DNA of 64,000 nt from Christiangramia aestuarii (lineage in GTDB: Bacteria > Bacteroidota > Bacteroidia > Flavobacteriales > Flavobacteriaceae). The stretch is taken from positions 310,001 to 374,000 of the forward strand of contig NZ_VJVW01000003.1 in assembly GCF_009735585.1 (NCBI RefSeq), in the 5' to 3' direction. Positions 18,196 to 25,125 of the stretch are shown piece after piece (the stretch's first letter is position 1; each line of letters opens with the position of its first letter). The notes beneath the pieces are model-generated. The model saw only the letters and a list, made by a program, of their open reading frames with translations. It was not told the origin of the DNA and did not search any database. A program made the position numbers and the translations under genes.

Positions 18196-18255
18196 ATCTG
18201 CTTTATTCAAGTTCTTGAGGGATTCTTAAAATTAACTAACTTAGAAGAAGCAGAT
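18196..18255. promoter_or_regulatory. Candidate UspA promoter framed by an inverted repeat
   Basis: TTG (18214-18216), 20 bases, then taacttag (18237-18244, one mismatch to TAnnTTTG). An 8-base inverted repeat, atctgctt (18196-18203) and aagcagat (18248-18255), flanks the promoter and could be an operator or a stem. Confidence 0.4.
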
Positions 18256-18270
18256 TTTAATTCTATTACT

Positions 18271-18729
18271 ATGAAAAAAGTTCTTATCGGGTTGGATTAT
18301 AATCCGAAATCGGAGATCGTTGCGAAAAAGGGATATGAATTGGCTAAAAAGCTGGGAGCAAAGGTATGCCTTATTCATGTGCTGGCAGATGTTAGCTATT
18401 ATGGGGTTAATTATCCCAGTTTTATGGGGTATGAGGGATACAATGAGATGCAGGTAGATATCAATGTAATTTCAGAACTAAGGGAAGTTGCCAAAAACTA
18501 TCTGGAAACCGTCGCCAATCACTTAGACGATCCTAGTGTCACAACTCATCTGGCCGATGGTCCTACATCTCATGCAATTCTTGAGTACGCGGCCGAGTGG
18601 AAGGCAGATATGATCGTTTTGGGAACCCATAGCCATTCAGTACTGGAAAAGGTTTTAATGGGCACCACTGCCAGCAGGATCCTGGAAAAGACCAAGATCC
18701 CTGTTTATCTTGTACCAGTGAAACAATAG
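18271..18729 (+). CDS. Universal stress protein (UspA family)
   Basis: This 152-residue single-domain protein starts KKVLIGLDYNPKSEIVAKKG. It has the nucleotide-binding C-terminal pattern LGTHSHSVLEKVLMGTTASR followed by IPVYLVPV. It is cytoplasmic, probably ATP-binding, and linked to growth arrest or stress. It follows the cupin gene after 94 bases and has its own promoter candidate. Confidence 0.93.
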   Translation: MKKVLIGLDYNPKSEIVAKKGYELAKKLGAKVCLIHVLADVSYYGVNYPSFMGYEGYNEMQVDINVISELREVAKNYLETVANHLDDPSVTTHLADGPTSHAILEYAAEWKADMIVLGTHSHSVLEKVLMGTTASRILEKTKIPVYLVPVKQ

Positions 18730-18854
18730 GTTTATACTTTGATTCCCCTGCTAATTTTTCCCGCTTTATAATCTTGTGTTAATCATTTGATATGCAGCTC
18801 ATTAATAGGTACATTAAATAAGAAATAAATGTTCAACCAAAAAATTATAAACCA

Positions 18855-19058
18855 ATGGGAATTATTAAGGTAATTGAAGTGATCGCAACTTCAGAAAAGA
18901 GTTTTGACGATGCTACTAAAAACGCAGTAAAGGAAGCAGCGAAATCTATAAACAATATTAGGTCTGTTTATGTCAAGGAGATGAAAGCACATGTAAAAGG
19001 CGATGCTATCACTTCTTATGCTGTAAACGCCAAGATCTCTTTTGAGAAGAACGCTTAA
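18855..19058 (+). CDS. Dodecin
   Basis: This 67-residue protein matches dodecins along its full length: IIKVIEVIATSEKSFDDATK, then AAKSINNIRSVYVKEMKAHV. Dodecins form dodecameric shells that store or buffer flavins (FMN, FAD, riboflavin). The gene ends at a strong hairpin. It belongs with the neighbouring UspA and DUF2383 genes as small housekeeping and stress proteins. Confidence 0.93.
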   Translation: MGIIKVIEVIATSEKSFDDATKNAVKEAAKSINNIRSVYVKEMKAHVKGDAITSYAVNAKISFEKNA

Positions 19059-19074
19059 ATATTCTTTTCAATTA

Positions 19075-19116
19075 AAAGAAAGGGAAAATCGAAATCATCC
19101 GGTTTTCCCTTTTTTG
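19075..19116. terminator. Bidirectional terminator between the dodecin and oxidoreductase genes
   Basis: Arms agggaaaa (19081-19088) and ttttccct (19103-19110) have A-rich left and T-rich right flanks. Confidence 0.8.
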
Positions 19117-19128
19117 TTGAAATCTATC

Positions 19129-20136
19129 TTAGAACTTAATTACATTCTTACCGATAGATTTTCCGGATTCCTGCAGTTTATGAACTTCTTTAATGGTGTT
19201 CGCGGTAAGTCCATTAAAATATTCGTTTGCAGTAGATTCTATTTTAGCATCGTCTACTAAAGCTCTTATCCGGTCAAGAATATGATGTTGGGCGATCATA
19301 TCCTGGGTAGTGAACATGGGTCTGGTGAACATGAGTTCCCAGTGAAAACTCACACTTTTATTCTTCAGCAGGTTAAGATCCACATTTTCGGTGGTATTCA
19401 CCACACAACAGATGGCTCCCTGCGGGGCAATAAGCTCTGCCATCTCTTCCCAGTGGCCTGAAGTATCTGCAAAGTTCAGTATATAATCAACTCTGGCCTC
19501 GTCTTTCATATTTTCCTTCAGGTTTTTATGATCCACCACCACATCTGCTCCCATCTTTTTACACCAGGTTTTCGTAACCTCCCTGGAGGCGGTGGCTATG
19601 ACCTTTAACTGGGTAAGCTGTTTGAGGATCTGAATGGCGATGGACCCAACACCCCCGGCGCCACCGATTACCAAGATGCTTTTATTCTTGCCTTCATTTT
19701 CCTGGATACGCATACGGTCGAAGATACATTCCCAGGCCGTAAGGCTGGTAAGGGGTAGAGCGGCAGCGTCTTCCCAGGAGAGTTTTTCTGGTTTACCTGC
19801 AACAATGCGTTCATCTACCGCCTGGTATTCAGCATAACATCCCGGCCTATTAAGATCTCCAGAATAAAATACTTCATCTCCTTTTTTGAAGAGACTTACT
19901 TCTTCTCCAACATCTTCAACTATTCCCGAAGCATCCCAGCCAATGATCTTTGGCTCATCAAGTTCTTTATCTTTCGCGGCACTTTGCCTTACCTTATAAT
20001 CTACCGGATTAACCGAAATGGCTTTGATCTTTACCAGAAGGTCACGTTTGCCGGGTTTAGGCTTATCGCTTTCAAAATCTATAAAACTTTCTGAATCCTC
20101 TATAGGCAAGGATTTTTTGAATCCAACTGCTTTCAT
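19129..20136 (-). CDS. MDR-family NADPH:quinone oxidoreductase-like protein
   Basis: This 335-residue protein is of the medium-chain dehydrogenase/reductase type. An N-terminal GroES-like domain contains VKIKAISVNPVDYKVR and GWDASGIVEDVG. The NADPH fold has ILVIGGAGGVGSIAIQ followed by KVIATASREV. Catalytic-zinc ligands are absent, pointing to the quinone reductase/ZADH branch, probably reducing activated double bonds or quinones in the cytoplasm. The ATG at 20136 (MKAVGFKK) is chosen over a TTG five codons upstream because it matches the usual family start. Confidence 0.9.
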   Translation of the reverse strand: MKAVGFKKSLPIEDSESFIDFESDKPKPGKRDLLVKIKAISVNPVDYKVRQSAAKDKELDEPKIIGWDASGIVEDVGEEVSLFKKGDEVFYSGDLNRPGCYAEYQAVDERIVAGKPEKLSWEDAAALPLTSLTAWECIFDRMRIQENEGKNKSILVIGGAGGVGSIAIQILKQLTQLKVIATASREVTKTWCKKMGADVVVDHKNLKENMKDEARVDYILNFADTSGHWEEMAELIAPQGAICCVVNTTENVDLNLLKNKSVSFHWELMFTRPMFTTQDMIAQHHILDRIRALVDDAKIESTANEYFNGLTANTIKEVHKLQESGKSIGKNVIKF

Positions 20137-20263
20137 GATTTTTTCTTTCAAATTAATTTTCAGAAACCAGTTAACCTTTTAAATCATCATAAACTTTTGC
20201 TAAAATCATTCAAGTGTTTGAAGCTAAGGGCTTATGCTATAAATTTGAAGGAAAACAAAGGCT

Positions 20264-21130
20264 ATGAAAATAGGATTTATTGGTTTAGGAATTATGGGAA
20301 GCCGAATGGCCATGAACCTTTTGAAAGCAGGTTACGACCTGAAGGTTTATAATCGTACTAAAAGCAAGGCGAACGAGCTTATTGAGAACGGGGCATATTG
20401 GGCGGGAACTGCAGCTAATGCGTCTAAAGACGTGGATATTCTATTCACTATGCTGGAGAAACCGGAGGTGGTGGAAGAAATGGCCCTGGGAGAAGAGGGG
20501 TTTTTGGAGGCCATCCCTAAAAATTCACTTTGGGTGGATTCAAGTACGGTGAATCCATCTTTCAGTAAGAAAATGGCAAGCGTTGCAAGGGAGCAAGGCA
20601 TACATTTCATGGATGCACCGGTTTCCGGTTCTAAAAAGCCTGCAGAAGATGCCGAACTGCTTTTCCTCTGTGGAGGTGAAAAGGAAGATTTCGACCAGGT
20701 GAAACCCATTCTGCTAAAGATGGGCAAGGATGCCATTTATATAGGAGAGGCCGGGAAAGGCTCCGCACTTAAGATCATGATCAACCAGCTTCTGGGACAA
20801 AGTATCCTGGCGTTTTCTGAAAGCCTGAACCTTGGAATGGCCATGGGAATAGATAAGAAAACGGGGCTGGATATACTTTTAAAAACCCCAGTAACGGCTC
20901 CCATTCTGGAAGCCTTCCGCAGCAGGATAGAAAATAACGAATACGAGGCCAATTTCCCTTTAAAACACCTGCAAAAGGACCTGCACCTGTTTACCGAAAC
21001 AGCATACGAACTGGGAGAACCCAGTCCTTTAACCAATTCGGCCAAGGAGATCTACGGTCTGGCTAAACACAAGAACATGGCCGATCTGGATTTTACCGCG
21101 GTATTCAAATATCTGCATGAAAAAGAATAA
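20264..21130 (+). CDS. 3-hydroxyisobutyrate-dehydrogenase-family oxidoreductase
   Basis: This 288-residue beta-hydroxyacid dehydrogenase has the Rossmann start IGFIGLGIMGSRMAMNLLKA and the substrate-binding FMDAPVSGSKKPAEDAEL. It has the catalytic Lys region GSALKIMINQLL, and the core is followed by the all-alpha C-terminal domain. Likely substrates are short hydroxy acids or aldehydes (3-hydroxyisobutyrate, tartronate or succinic/glyoxylic semialdehyde); the exact one cannot be read from sequence. It is a single gene, divergent from the quinone reductase gene. Confidence 0.9.
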   Translation: MKIGFIGLGIMGSRMAMNLLKAGYDLKVYNRTKSKANELIENGAYWAGTAANASKDVDILFTMLEKPEVVEEMALGEEGFLEAIPKNSLWVDSSTVNPSFSKKMASVAREQGIHFMDAPVSGSKKPAEDAELLFLCGGEKEDFDQVKPILLKMGKDAIYIGEAGKGSALKIMINQLLGQSILAFSESLNLGMAMGIDKKTGLDILLKTPVTAPILEAFRSRIENNEYEANFPLKHLQKDLHLFTETAYELGEPSPLTNSAKEIYGLAKHKNMADLDFTAVFKYLHEKE

Positions 21131-21334
21131 TTTATAAAGTCTCGACCACAAATCTTTCATTATCCGGATTCCTATGCCTATCTTTACCAAAATTTTGATG
21201 CAGGCCGAGATCGGCCATTGCTCTCTCTGAATAAAACCTTCAAAAGATAATCTTACACATTAAATTTTTCTGGTATTCGTTTAGTTGGTTCAAAGCATTG
21301 AAATTGAAAACGAATAGTAATTAAAATTTAGTGA

Positions 21335-21793
21335 ATGGCAAGATCCGGACAAACCCAAAACAAAAGAGAAAAAGAAAAAAAGAAGCTCAAAAAACGTAAG
21401 GAAAAAGAAGCCAAGCGTCTTGAGAGAAAAGAGAATTCCAACAAAGGAGCGTCATTTGAAGATATGATTGCCTATGTTGATGCCGATGGAAATCTTACCG
21501 ATACTCCACCAGATCCAACGCAGAAAGTAGAAGTAGAAGTAGAAGATATAGAGATCGCTGTCCCGAAAAAAGAGGATAGGGAAGAAGAGGAAGTAATTAC
21601 CGATACTGAAGGTAAGGTGTCTTTCTTTGATCACTCAAAAGGTTTCGGCTTTATTATTGGGAAAACAACCGGTGAAAAATATTTTGTTCATGTTTCTGGT
21701 CTTATAGATGAGATCGATGAGAACGATAAGGTAAGTTTCGAGCTGGAACAGGGAATGAAAGGACTTAACGCCGTTAGGGTTAAGAAGATCTAA
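21335..21793 (+). CDS. Cold-shock-domain protein with charged N-terminal extension
   Basis: The protein has 152 residues. Residues 1-85 are a Lys/Glu/Arg-rich, probably helical extension (REKEKKKLKKRKEKEAKRLE), then an acidic stretch. Residues about 88-152 are a complete cold-shock domain: RNP1 KGFGFI, RNP2 KYFVHVS, and KGLNAVRV. The domain binds single-stranded RNA and DNA; the basic tail may add ribosome or RNA affinity. It lies upstream of a desaturase and two CspA-type genes, suggesting a cold-response neighbourhood. A terminator follows directly. Confidence 0.9.
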   Translation: MARSGQTQNKREKEKKKLKKRKEKEAKRLERKENSNKGASFEDMIAYVDADGNLTDTPPDPTQKVEVEVEDIEIAVPKKEDREEEEVITDTEGKVSFFDHSKGFGFIIGKTTGEKYFVHVSGLIDEIDENDKVSFELEQGMKGLNAVRVKKI

Positions 21794-21811
21794 ATGCTGC
21801 CAAAGACGATA

Positions 21812-21840
21812 TTCCAGCCTCAAAAAGGCTGGAAATTTTC
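21812..21840 (+). terminator. Terminator after the long cold-shock gene
   Basis: Perfect 9-base stem: ttccagcct (21812-21820) and aggctggaa (21826-21834), loop caaaa, followed by a short T-run. Confidence 0.8.
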
Positions 21841-21880
21841 AGCATTTTGTAAATAATTGAAAATTAATGAATTATTCTGC

Positions 21881-21909
21881 TTGCAATGGATAATTTAAAT
21901 GTACATTTG
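21881..21909 (+). promoter_or_regulatory. Promoter candidate for the fatty acid desaturase
   Basis: TTG at 21881-21883, an 18-base spacer, and a perfect -7 element tacatttg at 21902-21909. Transcription would start near 21916, leaving a leader of about 95 bases before the proposed ATC start at 22012. Confidence 0.65.
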
Positions 21910-22011
21910 CCTCGTTAGATAATTTAGTTTTCTTCACTTTAGTAGATCCATTCAGGATTTCAAGTTTTGTTCACTTCAGTATTTAGACAGAAAAAATAAA
22001 ACAGTACCAGT

Positions 22012-23106
22012 ATCAATAATCCAAAATTTGCCCAAAGAAGGGCTTCCGAATTTTCCAAGACTCTTAGAAGCCGGGTAAACTCTTATTTTAAGACGAATAA
22101 TATCAGCAAGCATGCTAATGGTAGTATGATCGTGAAAACGGTGATGATGCTTATGCTTTTCCTGGGACCCCTGGCGGTGATTAATACAGGAATAGTATCC
22201 AGTGTTTGGTTGATCTTTGGTCTTTATATTTTAAGCGGTTTCGGGATGGCCGGTATTGGAATGGGCATCATGCATGATGCGATACATAATTCCTACTCAA
22301 AAAATCAAACCGTAAATAAGTACCTGGGTTACACCCTTAACATTATTGGGGCAAATGCTAGCATCTGGAGAATACAGCATAATGTACTTCACCATACCTT
22401 TACTAATATTGAGGAGGCAGATGACGATATTAATCCTCCATTCTTTTTAAGGTTTACCCCTCATACCAAGAGATACAGCATACATAAGTTCCAGCATATC
22501 TATTCATGGTTCTTCTATGGACTTTCTACCGTATCATGGGTTACCGCGAAAGATTTTGTAAGAATGGCCAAGTTCAAAAAGATGGGCTTTTTCAACGGGA
22601 AAACTTTCAATAAGGAACTTTTTAAAGTGATTAGCTGGAAAGCTATCTCCTTTGGTTTTGTATTGGTATTACCAATCATTATGGCACCTGTAGCCTGGTG
22701 GATCGTGGTACTGGCCTTTATAAGCATGCATTTTGTGACTGGATTAATGATCACCACGGTATTTCAGCTGGCTCATATAGTTCCTACCACAGAATATCCT
22801 TTACCTAATGAAGAAGGTATCGTAGAAGGGGACTGGGCAAGTCACCAGTTATTAACTACCAGTAATTTTTCACCTAAAAGCAGGCTTTTCTCCTGGTTCA
22901 TAGGTGGGCTTAATTACCAGATAGAACATCATTTATTACCCAATATTTGCCATGTTCATTACAGGAAGATTTCGCATATAGTAGCTCAAACCGCCAAAGA
23001 ATACGGTTTGCCTTACCATAATAAACATAGTTTTGTTTCGGCAGTTGGAGAACATTTTAAAATGCTTCGTCAGCTAGGAAAGATGGATAATCTAAGAGCA
23101 GGATAA
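22012..23106 (+). CDS. Membrane fatty acid desaturase (acyl-lipid/acyl-CoA type)
   Basis: The protein has the three histidine boxes of membrane desaturases: HDAIHNS, HNVLHHTF and QIEHHLLP, with four membrane helices between them. It introduces double bonds into fatty acids, needed for membrane fluidity in the cold. The first ATG (22126) would give 326 residues, but the frame stays open and family-like for 38 codons upstream (KFAQRRASEFSKTLRSRVN, then YFKTNNISKHANG). No ATG, GTG or TTG occurs before the upstream stop at 21997. The only table-11 start is ATC at 22012, giving 364 residues, the usual family length. The start is therefore set at ATC with moderate confidence; the gene itself is certain. 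Confidence 0.85.
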   Translation: MNNPKFAQRRASEFSKTLRSRVNSYFKTNNISKHANGSMIVKTVMMLMLFLGPLAVINTGIVSSVWLIFGLYILSGFGMAGIGMGIMHDAIHNSYSKNQTVNKYLGYTLNIIGANASIWRIQHNVLHHTFTNIEEADDDINPPFFLRFTPHTKRYSIHKFQHIYSWFFYGLSTVSWVTAKDFVRMAKFKKMGFFNGKTFNKELFKVISWKAISFGFVLVLPIIMAPVAWWIVVLAFISMHFVTGLMITTVFQLAHIVPTTEYPLPNEEGIVEGDWASHQLLTTSNFSPKSRLFSWFIGGLNYQIEHHLLPNICHVHYRKISHIVAQTAKEYGLPYHNKHSFVSAVGEHFKMLRQLGKMDNLRAG

Positions 23107-23121
23107 AAATTTAAGATTGGA

Positions 23122-23177
23122 TGTCGCACGATCTCTAAACAAAGGTGGCAAGTATATAACTAATAACAAGTATAGTA
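23122..23177 (+). promoter_or_regulatory. Cold-shock leader element, copy 1
   Basis: The leader of the first CspA-type gene aligns with that of the second (23433-23466 and upstream). Both contain a cgNacgatct core and end in aagtatagta just before the ATG. It may act as a structured 5' UTR controlling translation. Confidence 0.45.
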
Positions 23178-23372
23178 ATGCAAGAAGGTAAAGTAAAGTT
23201 TTTCAATAACACCAAGGGATTTGGTTTTATTAAAGCCGATGATTCAAACGAAGATATCTTCGTTCACTCCAGTGGTCTTATTGACGAAATTCGTGAAGAT
23301 GACCGTGTGCAATTTGAGGTAGAACAAGGCAAAAAAGGCCTTAACGCCGTGAACGTAGAAGTAATCGACTAA
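23178..23372 (+). CDS. CspA-type cold shock protein, copy 1
   Basis: This 64-residue single cold-shock domain has RNP1 KGFGFI and RNP2 DIFVHSS, ending KKGLNAVNVEVID. It binds single-stranded nucleic acid and acts as an RNA chaperone. It is 57/64 identical to the next gene, clearly a tandem duplication. A hairpin without a T-tract (tccagaa/ttctgga, 23378-23394) follows, so read-through into copy 2 is possible. Confidence 0.95.
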   Translation: MQEGKVKFFNNTKGFGFIKADDSNEDIFVHSSGLIDEIREDDRVQFEVEQGKKGLNAVNVEVID

Positions 23373-23407
23373 TTATCTCCAGAAAAATTCTGGAAATAAA
23401 TATAGAT

Positions 23408-23466
23408 CGGGTGCCGTACGATCTTATAACCAACACGGTATTTTATAACAATTAATAAGTATAGTA
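23408..23466 (+). promoter_or_regulatory. Cold-shock leader element, copy 2
   Basis: This leader shares cgtacgatct and the terminal aagtatagta with the copy-1 leader at matching distances from the ATG. The leader was therefore duplicated with the gene and has stayed similar. Confidence 0.45.
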
Positions 23467-23661
23467 ATGCAAGAAGGTAAAGTAAAATTTTTCAACGCTA
23501 CCAAAGGATTTGGTTTTATCCAAACAGAAGATTCTAACGAAGATATCTTCGTACACTCAAGTGGTCTTATCGACGAAATTCGTGAGGATGACAGAGTACA
23601 GTTTGAAACTGAACAAGGTAGAAAAGGATTGAACGCTATTAATGTTGAAGTAATCGACTAA
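23467..23661 (+). CDS. CspA-type cold shock protein, copy 2
   Basis: This 64-residue cold-shock domain differs from copy 1 at seven positions (for example N11A, K19Q, A20T, D21E, V48T, K52R, V58I). The RNA-binding aromatic motifs KGFGFI and DIFVHSS are unchanged. A strong terminator follows. Confidence 0.95.
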   Translation: MQEGKVKFFNATKGFGFIQTEDSNEDIFVHSSGLIDEIREDDRVQFETEQGRKGLNAINVEVID

Positions 23662-23682
23662 TTAGATATATCTTTTTTAGAA

Positions 23683-23709
23683 AGCCCTCTTTTTAGAGGG
23701 CTTTTTTTA
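23683..23709 (+). terminator. Terminator after the second CspA-type gene
   Basis: Perfect 8-base stem agccctct (23683-23690) / agagggct (23695-23702), loop tttt, then seven T. Confidence 0.9.
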
Positions 23710-23910
23710 TGCCCTAAAGCAAGTAGAAAATTTTTTATATTTCCCGTATCTCTCGGTGGATCGGAGGTTTAAATCATCCCAAAGCAGGCATTTTATTGTC
23801 TATGTAATTACAATCATTAGAAAAATTAAAAGGAGGCTTTTTGATTTCTTTAATAGAAAGTGGCAGAAACATTCCCGATATTAGAATTACCATACCAGAA
23901 AATCTAACCA

Positions 23911-24960
23911 ATGTTTTCCAGAAAAAAACTGCTTTTTTACGCCACAGCTTTAATCCTTGCCACCTATTTCCTTTTTCTTGGCCTTACCAAGGCAAAGGGA
24001 TTCTTCGCGCCTTTGCTCACAGCCATTATTCTTAGCCTGGTAGTTTTACCATTGGCTCAGCGCATGGAACAAAAAATGAAAAGGCCTGTCGCGGCAATTC
24101 TGAACAGCTTTTTTCTTTTCGCGATCTCGGTGGGCCTCATGGCCCTGGTTTCCTTCCAGGTAAGGTCTTTTGCAGAAGACTGGCCGCAGATCAAGAAAAC
24201 CATGGAGCCACAGATTGAGCAATTCAAGAATTTCGCTTTAAAACATACTCCTTTAGATCAGGAAGATATTCAGGAAGCAAAAAAGGAATCTTCCAAAGCT
24301 CCTTCAGATACCAGTGAAAAGATAAAGACCTTTATGAGCGGCCTATCAAATTTTCTGGCTAATTACCTGCTCACCTTTGTATATGTTTTCTTCCTATTGA
24401 ACTACCGGCAGGTATTTAAAGATTTTATCATGCGGGTATTCCCAGATGAAAAACGGGATACGGTTAAAACCATAATCACCAAATCTGCTAAAGTTGCGCC
24501 TCAGTACCTGATCGGAAAATTAATGCTAATGGGGCTCCTGGCTATTTTATATTCTATTGGTCTTGGAATTTCTGGCGTGAATAATTTCATCCTTGTGAGT
24601 GTGATCGCAGCCGTTCTAACGCTTATTCCATATGTAGGGAATGTCATTGGATTCACCATGGCGGTCGCCTTCGGGTTTCTAAGTTCCGGGGACACCAATG
24701 TGCTTATAGGTATCGCCCTTACTTTTACCATTACACAGTTCGTGGAAAGCTATGTCTTACAACCTTATGTAGTTGGGGAGAGGGTAGATGTACATCCTTT
24801 TTTCGTGATCCTATCTGTAATTCTTGGGAACATGGTCTGGGGAATTATCGGGATGATCCTAGCAATACCTATCATGGGAATTATAACCGTAGTACTTCTC
24901 AATATAAATGACCTTAAAGCCTTCGGAATATTGCTAAGTAAAAAGGAATTTTCAGACTAA
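23911..24960 (+). CDS. AI-2E family (PerM-like) transporter
   Basis: This 349-residue inner membrane protein has about seven helices and a soluble segment (about 85-135). It carries the family region NLIFV-like LTLIPYVGNVIGFTMAVAF and QFVESYVLQPYVVGERVDVH. Family members include the E. coli autoinducer-2 exporter TqsA and several Na+/H+ antiporter-like proteins, so the substrate is open. The ATG at 23911 (MFSRKKLLFY) fits a short basic start before helix 1. The 249 bases upstream contain the csp terminator but no gene. Confidence 0.88.
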   Translation: MFSRKKLLFYATALILATYFLFLGLTKAKGFFAPLLTAIILSLVVLPLAQRMEQKMKRPVAAILNSFFLFAISVGLMALVSFQVRSFAEDWPQIKKTMEPQIEQFKNFALKHTPLDQEDIQEAKKESSKAPSDTSEKIKTFMSGLSNFLANYLLTFVYVFFLLNYRQVFKDFIMRVFPDEKRDTVKTIITKSAKVAPQYLIGKLMLMGLLAILYSIGLGISGVNNFILVSVIAAVLTLIPYVGNVIGFTMAVAFGFLSSGDTNVLIGIALTFTITQFVESYVLQPYVVGERVDVHPFFVILSVILGNMVWGIIGMILAIPIMGIITVVLLNINDLKAFGILLSKKEFSD

Positions 24961-25125
24961 GAACCTGTATTTCCTAATCTTAGGATGCATTCTGAAAAAG
25001 CAATGAGAACCAGCTATTAATTTTTCAGTAGTATTGCTTATCTTTAAGAGACGAACTCTGGATATTTCCTGACCCCTTATTTCTAAGCTTTCCTTCTATT
25101 GCTGAACCTTCTAAAATAGTAAGCA

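Noticed and set aside
21132-21218. 28-codon minus-strand frame MADLGLHQNFGKDRHRNPDN...
   Set aside because: It looks protein-like and could be a remnant or a small gene, but it is too short and has no visible promoter or terminator. A homologue search would settle it.
23841-24035. Plus-strand frame overlapping the start of the AI-2E transporter gene
   Set aside because: It has no family similarity and runs in another frame over a gene with clear membrane helices.
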